From Lewinellaceae bacterium (GTDB lineage: Bacteria > Bacteroidota > Bacteroidia > Chitinophagales > Saprospiraceae), in the NCBI GenBank assembly GCA_020636215.1, contig JACJYG010000007.1:1-64000 (forward strand): a stretch of DNA of 64,000 nt, given 5' to 3'. How positions within the stretch are numbered: position 1 is the first letter of the stretch; each line of letters opens with the position of its first letter. Under the pieces are notes generated by a model. The model did not search any database and was not told where the DNA came from. It saw only the letters and a program-made list of their open reading frames with translations. A program made the position numbers and the translations under genes. This document shows positions 23,904 to 32,232 of the stretch, in pieces.

Positions 23904-24416
23904 ATGAGAAACATTTTTTTGGAGCATATAGAACGGGGTGACTTCAGCGGATTCAGAGGAGCAGATATCCCTATGGACATTCCTGTAGCCCAGTCTCTTA
24001 TCAACCAACAGCTTCGCGAATGGCAGAATGATACGGTTCAGCAACTCGAACTCAACCTACAGAACGATAATATCGTCTATCTCAATTTGTCTGCGAAAGT
24101 GCCTGTTGCCGGATTGATTCGGCGACAGATCAGGGCGAAAATGAAAGGTGGTATTGATTTAGCGGGAAACAGCCTCCTGTCCTTTCAATTCCTCGATGGG
24201 CTTAATCTGTTGGATAAGCAACTAATCAACTTTTTTAGTAAAAAAATTGCTGAGGTGCTACCCGATGGTATTCACCTCAGCAAGGAAGGTTGTACAGTAG
24301 ACCTCCGCCTTATGATGGCTGTCATGGGGTACGGCCAGCTCCTTCCAGCCGTGCATCAACTCCAGCTATCCACCGAAACGGGAATACTGAGGGTGAAGAT
24401 GCACTTAAAACTTTAG
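23904..24416 (+). CDS. Conserved-looking protein of unknown function
   Basis: 170 residues without a signal peptide. The body alternates beta-like stretches (ELNLQNDNIVYLNLSAKVPV and GILRVKMHLKL) with amphipathic helices, suggesting a small lipid- or ligand-binding fold, but I recognise no family. It is divergent from ybaB, with 101 bp between start codons. It ends before a 76-bp gap to the convergent acyl-CoA dehydrogenase gene. Confidence 0.6.
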   Translation: MRNIFLEHIERGDFSGFRGADIPMDIPVAQSLINQQLREWQNDTVQQLELNLQNDNIVYLNLSAKVPVAGLIRRQIRAKMKGGIDLAGNSLLSFQFLDGLNLLDKQLINFFSKKIAEVLPDGIHLSKEGCTVDLRLMMAVMGYGQLLPAVHQLQLSTETGILRVKMHLKL

Positions 24417-24492
24417 CAACGTGCGCACGCAGCAATTCTACTTAACATAGAAGCCATCCCCTCCATTTCACACCTCATACTTCAATCCTGGC

Positions 24493-26313
24493 TCAGAAGC
24501 AATAAGCATTTGCCTCGATCATCACCTTTGCGATCTTGCGGCGCTCGGATTTGACATTGACCGGGGGGTATTTGGTAAAACGCTTCAGGCCCATGAGCAG
24601 GGTGCGCAGCAGGTCGCCTTCGGCGAAAGAGGCCAGGGCGTCGGAGCCATTCTTCAGCATGCGGGCAGTGGCGTCGTGCAGGAATACGCGCAACATGGCG
24701 TCATAAACTTCCTGTTTGATCTCTTTATCCATATCCGCCAGTTTTTCCACCCGCAGCAGCAGTGATTCTGCAACAAGGGTGTCGGTCATCATATCAGATA
24801 TGTTGATCAGGATCTCCTGCTCTTCCTTGAGGTTGAGTTGGCCATCCAGCTGCATTTTAGCGGCGGCCCCGGCAACCATCAGTACGGCCTTTTTGAATTC
24901 TTTTACGGCTTTGTGTTCGGCGCCATAGGGGCCTTGTGGCTGGTCAAAGGAAGGCATGGATGCCAACTCTTTCTGCACTGCCCAGGCCGGCCCGGTGATA
25001 TCGAGGGCGCCCTTCATAGCCCGGCGCAACAGCATATCGACCGACAACAGCCGGTTGATCTCATTGGTGCCTTCATAGATGCGATTGATGCGGGAGTCGC
25101 GGTAGGCGCGCGCGGCGGGGGCTTCCTCAGAGTAGCCCATCCCCCCATAGATCTGGACCAGTTCATCGACAACATAATCCAGGACTTCGGAGCCGGCTAC
25201 CTTGAGCAGGGCGCATTCGATGGCGTACTCTTCAGCGGCATGCAGTTTGGCTTCGGCAAAGCTCATACCCTCCCGCACCAGTGCTTTGTTAGCCAGTTGC
25301 ATCATGTTGGAGACGCGGTACATTGCACTGTCGACAGCGAAAGTCCGGATAGCCTGTTCTGCCAGCTTATACTGTATGGCGCCAAAATTGGCAATGGGCT
25401 GCTTAAACTGTACCCGCTCGTTGGCATACTCAACACCCCAGCTGATCCGGTCTTTAGCGCCGCCGATGGACAGGACGCACAGCTTGAAGCGGCCGATATT
25501 CAGCACGTTGAAGGCAATGAGGTGCCCTTTTCCGATCTCGCCCAGCAAATTTGCTTTCGGCACTTTCACATTTTCGAAAAACACCTGCCGGGTAGAGGAC
25601 CCATGAATCCCCAATTTTTTTTCTTCTGCGCCAAGTGAGAGGCCTTCACTGTTTCGCTCTACGATGAATGCGGTAAATTTATCGCCATCCACCTGGGCAA
25701 AAACGATGTAAATGTCGGCAAACCCTGCATTGGAGATCCACATCTTCTGGCCGTTGAGGATGTAGTGCTGCCCGTCGGCTGACAGGTCGGCGCGGGTTTT
25801 GGCGGCCAGCGCGTCGGAGCCGGAGCCCGGCTCGGTGAGGCAATAAGCAGCCTTGAGTTCGCCATTGATAAGACGGGCAAGGTATTTCTGTTTCTGCTCC
25901 TCTGTGCCGTAATATAGCAACGGCAACATACCAATGCCTGTCTGCACCGCAAATGGAACCGTAAAAGCACCGGCTGGCCCGAGTACATCACAGATCAGCG
26001 TATTCGTGTTGGTATCCAGTTCCATGCCTCCGTAGGCTTCCGGCATGTGGGTGCCAAGCAGGCCGAGCCCCGCCATTTTCTCGAGCAGGCTGGCGGTCAG
26101 GCCTTTTTCCTGGTTTTCCATGCGGTCCTGGGCAGGGATGAGTTCATTATTGAGAAAATCCCGCACCATCTCGGCGATCATCTGTTGTTCTTCGTTGATC
26201 TCTTCGGGAATGAAAGTGTCTTCCGGTTTGGAATCCTGAATGAGGAAGGCGCCACCTTTGAGGACATTGGGTTGAACGAGCGTATCGGGCATGTTCCGGG
26301 CTGTTTTTGGCAA
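24493..26313 (-). CDS. Acyl-CoA dehydrogenase (very-long-chain type, C-terminally extended)
   Basis: This FAD enzyme introduces the first double bond in fatty-acid beta-oxidation. The 606 residues include CLTEPGSGSDA (flavin/substrate loop), MWISNAGFADIYIVFAQ and the C-terminal region YGGMGYSEEAPAARAYRDSR with IYEGTNEI. About 180 residues follow the usual end of the family (after LLSVDMLLRRAM), as in very-long-chain enzymes, where the extra domain aids dimerisation or membrane association. The start could be 26292 (MPDTLVQPN). Two copies of a 14-bp palindrome lie just upstream (26327-26403), a likely operator. No partner electron-transfer flavoprotein gene is adjacent. Confidence 0.93.
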   Translation of the reverse strand: MPKTARNMPDTLVQPNVLKGGAFLIQDSKPEDTFIPEEINEEQQMIAEMVRDFLNNELIPAQDRMENQEKGLTASLLEKMAGLGLLGTHMPEAYGGMELDTNTNTLICDVLGPAGAFTVPFAVQTGIGMLPLLYYGTEEQKQKYLARLINGELKAAYCLTEPGSGSDALAAKTRADLSADGQHYILNGQKMWISNAGFADIYIVFAQVDGDKFTAFIVERNSEGLSLGAEEKKLGIHGSSTRQVFFENVKVPKANLLGEIGKGHLIAFNVLNIGRFKLCVLSIGGAKDRISWGVEYANERVQFKQPIANFGAIQYKLAEQAIRTFAVDSAMYRVSNMMQLANKALVREGMSFAEAKLHAAEEYAIECALLKVAGSEVLDYVVDELVQIYGGMGYSEEAPAARAYRDSRINRIYEGTNEINRLLSVDMLLRRAMKGALDITGPAWAVQKELASMPSFDQPQGPYGAEHKAVKEFKKAVLMVAGAAAKMQLDGQLNLKEEQEILINISDMMTDTLVAESLLLRVEKLADMDKEIKQEVYDAMLRVFLHDATARMLKNGSDALASFAEGDLLRTLLMGLKRFTKYPPVNVKSERRKIAKVMIEANAYCF

Positions 26314-26326
26314 TTGATGAAAAATT

Positions 26327-26403
26327 AGCGAATTTTCGCTACAATTTAAGAGGTTTTTGGAGGAATGTAAAGAGGCAGGGGTGATTTTTTGCGAATTTTC
26401 GCT
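26327..26403. promoter_or_regulatory. Paired palindromes upstream of the acyl-CoA dehydrogenase, probable operator
   Basis: AGCGAATTTTCGCT (26327-26340) is a perfect palindrome with a two-base centre. A second copy, GCGAATTTTCGCT, lies at 26391-26403, 64 bp away or about six helical turns. The first lies 14 bp before the gene's first start codon. Paired, phased palindromes of this size suit a dimeric repressor, such as a TetR- or FadR-type regulator of fatty-acid genes; the protein is not in the window. Confidence 0.5.
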
Positions 26404-26595
26404 GTTTTGTAGATAGAATAAGCCTTTGAAGGAGAAAATGAACCATTTCCATTTCCCATTTGGGAAGCAAAGGGCATCTTATTCTTACCGAAGTGCTAAT
26501 ATTTAAAACTACTGTATGCCCCGGCATTCACAATGGCGATATCCACAGCCTCTGTTCAGTACCCTCAACTGGGTAAACATCCATATCCACATTAT

Positions 26596-27870
26596 CTACA
26601 ACATCATCGCCACCGCCGTCGCCAGCCCCGTCAAGGCACTCAGGGCTATAGTATTCTTATTAGACCGCACTAATTCCCGGCTGTCATAATTTTGCCGGAT
26701 GTGGCGGAAGATAAGCAGGCCGGCGCTTACCATCAGAAAGCTTACACCTGCCAACCAGATATTGACGCCCGGCAGCAGCCAGACAATGGCCAGGTTGGCC
26801 AGGAAAGCGGTTAGCAATACACCTAGATATATATAGGTGCTCTTTTCCTTGCCGAAAGTGACGACCAGGTGGTTCTTGCCGGTGGTGGCGTCTGACGCGG
26901 CGTCAGGGAATTCGTTGATCAGCAGGATGTTGGCAGTCAGCAGGCCCACGGGCAGGCCGATGAGGAAGGCCATGGGGCTGAGTTGTTCCGTCAGGACATA
27001 CACCACGCCGGCCGTAACCAGGGGCCCAAAAGCCAGGGCGATGCCCAGTTCTCCCAAGCCTTTGCGTGCCACCAGGCGTACAGGCGGGGCTGTGTACAGG
27101 TACCCGAGCGCCAGGCCCGCCAGCCCGATCAGCAGGGTGGCCGGGCCGGTGACAAAGGTAAGGTATAAGCCGATCAGCCCGGCGGCGGCCATCAGGCTTA
27201 AGCCCAGGCGCTTAGAGCCTTCCAGGGTAATTAGCCCCAACTCAATGGCCCGGCTGCCGCCGGAGAACTGCAGGAAGTAATCGTTGTTGACGCCATCCGT
27301 GCCGTCTTTTACATCGAAATAATCATTCATCACATTGCTGCCAAGGTGTAGCAAAATGACGCCCGCTACGGCCAGGGTGAAGTACAGCCAATTGAAGGCC
27401 CCCGCACCGTCTAGTAAATAACGGTAGGCATAAGCCCCTCCGATAAAGGCCGGCATGGCTACCGCCGAGATAAACGGCAGGCGCGTAATCGCCAATACCT
27501 TGATCAGCTTGGTCGTCCATTTGATCGGTACCTGCACCTCTTCCTCGATAGCTTCCGTCACGCCGCAGTAGCCCGTTTGCCCTTTGTCCTTGCCATTGGC
27601 AAAGGTAGGCGTCACCCGGATGCGGGCGTTGAAGGTAGAGCCGTCTTTGCGAACGAAAATGGTATTAGTACGGTACTCGCCTTCCTGACTGGCCTTTTCC
27701 AGCCAAACCGGCACATTTTGCAGGACAACCTCCCCCGGCGAGAATACCGAGACGCGCTCCTTACCGATGACTTCCTCGGCCCGGTAGCCAAAAAGCTGCT
27801 CGGCGCCCTTACTGAAGGTCTCGATCCGGCCTTCCATATCACAGGTGATTACACTTTTCATGTCGTTCAT
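26596..27870 (-). CDS. PAS domain fused to UbiA/MenA-type prenyltransferase
   Basis: 424 residues. Residues about 1-105 are a PAS sensor domain (ITCDMEGRIETFSKGAEQLF, then GYRAEEVIGKERV, and the end GQTGYCGVTEAIEEE). From about 115 onwards is a UbiA-superfamily membrane prenyltransferase with eight or nine helices. Its two aspartate-rich motifs are NVMNDYFDVKDGTDG and INEFPDAASDATTGKNH, which bind the Mg-prenyl diphosphate; the overall pattern resembles MenA, which prenylates dihydroxynaphthoate in menaquinone synthesis. The PAS fusion implies that prenylation is tuned by a bound ligand, redox state or light. The frame is continuous with no stop or shift at the junction. No other menaquinone gene is adjacent. 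Confidence 0.85.
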   Translation of the reverse strand: MNDMKSVITCDMEGRIETFSKGAEQLFGYRAEEVIGKERVSVFSPGEVVLQNVPVWLEKASQEGEYRTNTIFVRKDGSTFNARIRVTPTFANGKDKGQTGYCGVTEAIEEEVQVPIKWTTKLIKVLAITRLPFISAVAMPAFIGGAYAYRYLLDGAGAFNWLYFTLAVAGVILLHLGSNVMNDYFDVKDGTDGVNNDYFLQFSGGSRAIELGLITLEGSKRLGLSLMAAAGLIGLYLTFVTGPATLLIGLAGLALGYLYTAPPVRLVARKGLGELGIALAFGPLVTAGVVYVLTEQLSPMAFLIGLPVGLLTANILLINEFPDAASDATTGKNHLVVTFGKEKSTYIYLGVLLTAFLANLAIVWLLPGVNIWLAGVSFLMVSAGLLIFRHIRQNYDSRELVRSNKNTIALSALTGLATAVAMML

Positions 27871-28093
27871 TTTTTTCAGTAATTATTGAAAGTTTAACAA
27901 GCCGAGCGCCCTTTTTGTTCGGCCAAGCTCGGCCGATATTCAGAGAAGAGGCTTTTCCCTTTGACAAAAATCACCCTCACCCTTGCGGCTGGTCATTGGT
28001 TTTTTGGCAATAGGCGGCTACATTACAAGTTGGCCTCGAAGGCAGAGCGCGTTGGATGGCTCTGTATTTCCTAATTCATAAAATCTCCCAACT

Positions 28094-28660
28094 ATGAAAA
28101 AGGCAGTGATCATTGTCGGTTTGGTGATTTTGGCTATTGTCGCCTACCTTGGCTATTCCGGCCTTTTTGCCAAAGTACAGTTTGAAGAAAAGAAATTCGG
28201 AGGGGAAACCCTGGTGTACGAAGAACACATTGGAGATTACAGCAAAGTGGGCCCGGTGATGGATGCCCTGTATCGCCGATTGAAGGACGAGGACAATATC
28301 GAAGCAGAAGTGGGATTCGGAATTTATTATGATAAGCCGGGCGAAGTGCCGAAAGATCAGCTGCGTAGTGAAGTGGGGTGTGTGCTTCCGGAGCAATATC
28401 TCGGTGAGGTTGAGGCTTTAGGGCTGAAATATAAACTAAAGGAGTTTCCGGAACAGCTTTGCCTGGTGGCCGAATTACCCTACCGGAATACCACTTCTAT
28501 AATGCTGGGCATTTTTAAAGCGTACCCTGTACTAGCGAAAATGGCGGAGGAAAAAGGCTACCCGCCTAATGCTGTGATGGAACGGTACGATATAAAGAAT
28601 AAACGCATACAGTACATTATGCCAATTGAGCCGGCCGAAACCATAGAAACACAATCCTAG
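28094..28660 (+). CDS. Membrane-anchored GyrI-like domain protein
   Basis: 188 residues. An N-terminal transmembrane anchor (about 4-24, AVIIVGLVILAIVAYLGYSG) is followed by a GyrI-like small-molecule-binding domain (about 30-180: ETLVYEEHIGDYSKVGPVMD, FGIYYDKPGEVP, RYDIKNKRIQYIMPI). This anchor-plus-GyrI arrangement resembles eukaryotic TEX264. The ligand is unknown. It lies upstream of two same-strand genes (YoaP-like and CoA-binding) with gaps of 92 and 15 bp, so an operon is possible. Confidence 0.75.
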   Translation: MKKAVIIVGLVILAIVAYLGYSGLFAKVQFEEKKFGGETLVYEEHIGDYSKVGPVMDALYRRLKDEDNIEAEVGFGIYYDKPGEVPKDQLRSEVGCVLPEQYLGEVEALGLKYKLKEFPEQLCLVAELPYRNTTSIMLGIFKAYPVLAKMAEEKGYPPNAVMERYDIKNKRIQYIMPIEPAETIETQS

Positions 28661-28752
28661 CTTATGGAAAAGGCCGATTTCGGAAAGTGGCGCCCGAAAA
28701 GATGAAAACCATTTTGCGCCAGCCTTTTAGTCCTTAACCTCAACCTCAACCT

Positions 28753-29511
28753 ATGCCTGAAACGCCCCACATCATCTCCGTTACCCCGCAGAATGTCGAC
28801 ACCTACGGCCTGTTCTGTGTCAAAAGTAAAAAGAACCCCGGACACACCAGCAAGCTGCGGTGGTTTTTACAAGAGTTCCCCCAAGGCCTTAGGCTGAAGA
28901 TCCTGCAGGACGAAGCGGGCCGGCAATTGGGGTTCATGGAATACACTACAGCCGAGCACGCCTGGCGGCCAGTGGAAGCCTCCAACCACCTGTTCATCCA
29001 CTGCATGTTCATTTACAAAAATGAAGACAAAGGTAAGGGAAGCGCTTCTCTGCTTATCCAGGATTGTATTGAAGACGCCCGGCAGCAAGGCAAAGCCGGC
29101 GTGGTGGCCATGTGCAGCGATGGCGCCTGGATAACCAACAAGCGCATTTTTCTGAAAAACGGCTTTCGGCAGGTAGATCAAAGAGGGCGCTTCGAACTGA
29201 TGCAGTTCCCCCTAACGGATGGGACTATTCCTCAACTGAAGGATTGGGAGGGCCGCCAGGGAAACTACAAAGGTTGGCATTTGCTGTACGCCCACCAATG
29301 TCCCTGGCACCAGAAATGTGTGGAGGAATTGCAAGGCTTTGCCGAAGAAGTCGGCATACAGCTGCAGGTGACGGAAATAACGGAAGCAGCCATGGCTCAA
29401 TCTGCTCCCTCGGGCTTCGGCGTTTTTGCACTGCTTAAAGACGGGCAATTGCTGGAAGATCATTATATCAGTAAAACCCGGTTCCGGAATATTATCCAAT
29501 CCCTTGTGTAG
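28753..29511 (+). CDS. GNAT N-acetyltransferase with C-terminal YoaP-like domain
   Basis: 252 residues. The N-terminal 160 or so form a GNAT acetyltransferase fold, with an acetyl-CoA-binding segment around KNEDKGKGSASLLIQDCIED and ITNKRIFLKNGFRQVD. The C-terminal 80 resemble the YoaP-like domain that follows a GNAT domain in Bacillus YoaP, containing CPWHQKCVEELQGFAEE and ending KTRFRNIIQSL. The paired cysteines in this part could be redox- or metal-active. The substrate is unknown. The CoA-binding protein gene starts 15 bp downstream, so the two are probably cotranscribed. Confidence 0.8.
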   Translation: MPETPHIISVTPQNVDTYGLFCVKSKKNPGHTSKLRWFLQEFPQGLRLKILQDEAGRQLGFMEYTTAEHAWRPVEASNHLFIHCMFIYKNEDKGKGSASLLIQDCIEDARQQGKAGVVAMCSDGAWITNKRIFLKNGFRQVDQRGRFELMQFPLTDGTIPQLKDWEGRQGNYKGWHLLYAHQCPWHQKCVEELQGFAEEVGIQLQVTEITEAAMAQSAPSGFGVFALLKDGQLLEDHYISKTRFRNIIQSLV

Positions 29512-29526
29512 AAAACATTACTATCT

Positions 29527-30018
29527 ATGAATCAGGAATTTAAGGATCGAGTATCGCAATTCATGGCCTGCCGTAGGATCGCCGTGGCGGGTTATTCCAG
29601 CCAGGGCGGCCAGCCTGCCAATGGCATCTATGATCGCCTGAAAGACAGTGGGTATGAAGTATTTGCGGTTAACCCCAAGGCCGGTGAGATAATGGAGGTT
29701 CCCTGCTTTCCCAATCTGGCTGCCATTCCTGGTGGCGTAGAAGCGGTGGCCATTTGTACGCCACCCTACGCCACTATGGCAGCAGTCCTCCAGGAATGCG
29801 CTGAACTAGGAATCCAATACGCCTGGATACACCGGAGCATCGACCAGGGAAGCTACGTAGAGGGAGCCGAAGCGTATGCCGCCGAGCACGGTATCCGCCT
29901 CATCCCCGCCGGTTGCCCGCTGATGTTCGTCAACCCGGATTTCGGCCACCGCTGCATGAAGTGGTTCTTCAGCTGGCGGGGGCTACTGGCTGCGGAGGAG
30001 GAGTCTGTAAATGGGTAA
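29527..30018 (+). CDS. CoA-binding domain protein
   Basis: 163 residues forming a single Rossmann-like CoA-binding domain of the CoA_binding_2 type (RRIAVAGYSSQGGQPANGIYD at the start, then YEVFAVNPKAGEI and a C-terminal IPAGCPLMFVNPD). Proteins of this family bind CoA; some relatives are the N-terminal part of acyl-CoA synthetases. Here it stands alone, 15 bp after the GNAT/YoaP gene. Its stop codon directly borders the octamer repeat array at 30019-30125. Confidence 0.85.
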   Translation: MNQEFKDRVSQFMACRRIAVAGYSSQGGQPANGIYDRLKDSGYEVFAVNPKAGEIMEVPCFPNLAAIPGGVEAVAICTPPYATMAAVLQECAELGIQYAWIHRSIDQGSYVEGAEAYAAEHGIRLIPAGCPLMFVNPDFGHRCMKWFFSWRGLLAAEEESVNG

Positions 30019-30125
30019 ATGCAAGAATGCAAGAATGCTTAAATGATATTCCCGCATTCCCGCATTCTCACATTCCCGCATTCCCGCATTCCTGCATTCT
30101 CGCATTCTCGCATTCTCGCATTCCT
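30019..30125. repeat. Inverted arrays of ATGCNNGA-type octamers between convergent genes
   Basis: After the CoA-binding gene, units AATGCAAG repeat in the forward sense. From about 30050 the complementary sense appears as TCCCGCAT, TCTCGCAT and TCCTGCAT units to about 30124. The period is 8 bp and the two halves are partly complementary. As at 5690-5942, the array fills almost the whole gap between two convergent genes, although the octamer sequence is different. Confidence 0.85.
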
Positions 30126-30129
30126 TTCC

Positions 30130-31239
30130 CTACTCCGGGAACAAACGCTTGTCCAGTCCGGGTATTACCTTCAAAGCATTTTTATAGTATAGCTTCTTCA
30201 GGATCTCATCCGGGAGAGACAGGCCGTACATGCGCCAGAAAGCGTGGTAGCGTTTGTAGTAAGGGAAGTATTCGTCGTCGGTTTCGAAAACGCGGAAGTA
30301 GGTATGGTATTCCTCCGGGTTATAAGAATCCTTGCCAAAGAGGATGCGGTTCTGGTATTGAGTGAAAAATTTCAGTGCTTGTCGGGGTTGTCGGCCCAAT
30401 TCGGCGATGATAGCGCCACATTCTACATACATATTAGGGATTTCATCCAGCAATTGCCCCAGCTTTTCCAGGTCATTGGCGTACCAGCCAAAGTGAGCGT
30501 TGATGAAGGTAGTGTTGGGGTGTTTGCGGAACATATCATGCTGTTCGGCAATAATGGTTTCCCAGGAGGCTGGGTCTTCTGGGCCGCGCTTGCGGCCGGG
30601 GCGAAGCTTGAGTTCCAGCCAGCGCTCGTTGTTCGCGTCCATCGGGTCCCAGAAGGGTTTGGGGTCGGCGGAGTGGATGAGGACGGGAATGCCCAGCTCG
30701 CCACACTTGTCCCAAACGGGGTCGAGCCGGGGGTCATTGATCTGTATACGGTTGCCGGAAGAGTCGGTGTTGGTCATACCCTGGCTCTTGTAAATTTTTA
30801 ACCCCCGGGCGCCGATGCTGACGTCATAGGCCAGTTGTTGCAGCGTACTTTTTAGCCAATCAGGGTCGTCGATGCTGCGCAGCTCGATATTGGTGAACAA
30901 GGCGATTCGGTTTTCATAGCCGTACTTTTTGATGTTATCCACCATGCCTTTCAGGGCAGGGCCGCCGCGTCCACTTAAGTTGACAATAATACCCATATTA
31001 AGGCTATCCATCTCGCGGATGAGCTGGCCGAGGTCCTGCTCCGCCATACGCCAGTGGTGGCTGTGGACATCGATAAAGGGGAATTTGGCATTGGTCAGCG
31101 GGTGTTCCGGTACTACCAGAGTGGAAGGTGGGTCGTATTGCTCAAAATCCATGTGCAGGGTGGTGTCAACTTCCCAACGGCCCTGAGCCAGGGCAGCGAA
31201 TGGGAGCAGCAGGGCTAGTCCGATCCAAAATTTTCTCAT
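30130..31239 (-). CDS. Secreted amidohydrolase-family protein
   Basis: 369 residues with a signal peptide ending ALAQ. The rest is an amidohydrolase-2 type TIM barrel like those of ACMSD and related decarboxylases/hydrolases. Metal-binding motifs are visible: FIDVHSHHW at about residues 54-62, a histidine in VLIHSADP, another in INAHFGWY, and an aspartate in ILFGKDSY. Export is unusual for this family outside Bacteroidota. The substrate is not evident. Downstream, its stop borders the octamer array. Upstream lies a same-strand outer-membrane-like protein gene. Confidence 0.82.
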   Translation of the reverse strand: MRKFWIGLALLLPFAALAQGRWEVDTTLHMDFEQYDPPSTLVVPEHPLTNAKFPFIDVHSHHWRMAEQDLGQLIREMDSLNMGIIVNLSGRGGPALKGMVDNIKKYGYENRIALFTNIELRSIDDPDWLKSTLQQLAYDVSIGARGLKIYKSQGMTNTDSSGNRIQINDPRLDPVWDKCGELGIPVLIHSADPKPFWDPMDANNERWLELKLRPGRKRGPEDPASWETIIAEQHDMFRKHPNTTFINAHFGWYANDLEKLGQLLDEIPNMYVECGAIIAELGRQPRQALKFFTQYQNRILFGKDSYNPEEYHTYFRVFETDDEYFPYYKRYHAFWRMYGLSLPDEILKKLYYKNALKVIPGLDKRLFPE

Positions 31240-31289
31240 GTGCTATGGTGAAGTTAGGGGGTAAAAAAGAATCCCCAATTTACAATATT

Positions 31290-32171
31290 TTACCGGAACG
31301 GCACCGTCAGCCCCAGCAGGGGGATGGGGTAGAGGTCTACTCCAAAAGAAAAGCTGTTATCGACTACGATCATCATTGCAAAATCCCAGCTTATTTTACG
31401 GCCGATCAGGCGGCCACTAAGGCTTATCAGAGAACCCTGAAGAGGGTCGGCAATCCAGTTCTCTGTTACCAGGGCGAAGCTTCGGGTTAAGCGATATTGG
31501 CCACCGATGATGTAAATCGGGCCCGGCTGGAAATCCCCGTCTTCGTGCGCGAAAGCCAAACCAGCTGAAAAATAACGGTCGGGAGAACCGTAAGTAAGTG
31601 CCGTATAGTAACAACTGAAGTCAATAGTGCTCGGCCCGTATTCGGACAGGTGGGTGACCACAGCGCCCAGGCCTACCTGAAACTTGTTTTTTACCACCGG
31701 AATTGTGAACTTGGGATACAGCGCGATGCTTGGAAACTCACTGGATCCCCCAACCAGGGAAGCAAACTCTAATCCCACGCCCATGGAAAAGTTGTCGGTG
31801 ATCCCGTAGAAGGCCTGGTTAACAAAAAGCATGAAATTTTGATAATAACCTTCTCCTTTGGCTGGGTTAAAGCCCGTAACCGGGCTGAAGAGATTGCGGC
31901 CATTGCTTCTGGCGGGAAACCAGTCTCTTCTCAAAGCGCCTGGCTGGAAGTATTCCACCATGCTGATCTGGCTGCGCTGAATGTTCAGTTTGCCCAGACT
32001 GGCGCTTTCGATGATAATATGGTCTTTATCTTCAGATAAGACGTTGCCGCTGATCTCGGTGCCGTCGCGCAGGCGGAGCAGAACGGGCCGGCCGCCATCT
32101 TCCTGAGCCAGCAGGTTTTCGCAAAAAAGCAAGGTTAAGATCAGGCATAGGGCCAGGTAGAGTTGTTTCAT
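31290..32171 (-). CDS. Secreted/outer-membrane protein of unknown function
   Basis: The start at 32171 gives 293 residues with a signal peptide (MKQLYLALCLILTLLFCENLLAQ). Residues about 30-75 resemble a small beta domain (LRLRDGTEISGNVLSEDKDH). The rest alternates short beta strands and glycine-rich turns ending in LGLTVPFR, consistent with an outer-membrane barrel. An upstream in-frame start seven codons earlier is less likely. No family is recognised beyond a general Bacteroidota pattern. It is followed on the minus strand by the amidohydrolase gene. Confidence 0.65.
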   Translation of the reverse strand: MKQLYLALCLILTLLFCENLLAQEDGGRPVLLRLRDGTEISGNVLSEDKDHIIIESASLGKLNIQRSQISMVEYFQPGALRRDWFPARSNGRNLFSPVTGFNPAKGEGYYQNFMLFVNQAFYGITDNFSMGVGLEFASLVGGSSEFPSIALYPKFTIPVVKNKFQVGLGAVVTHLSEYGPSTIDFSCYYTALTYGSPDRYFSAGLAFAHEDGDFQPGPIYIIGGQYRLTRSFALVTENWIADPLQGSLISLSGRLIGRKISWDFAMMIVVDNSFSFGVDLYPIPLLGLTVPFR

Positions 32172-32232
32172 GGCTTGATTTATTACAGGCAATATAGGGT
32201 AATTCTCCTGTTAAGGACGGCAGAAAATGGCC

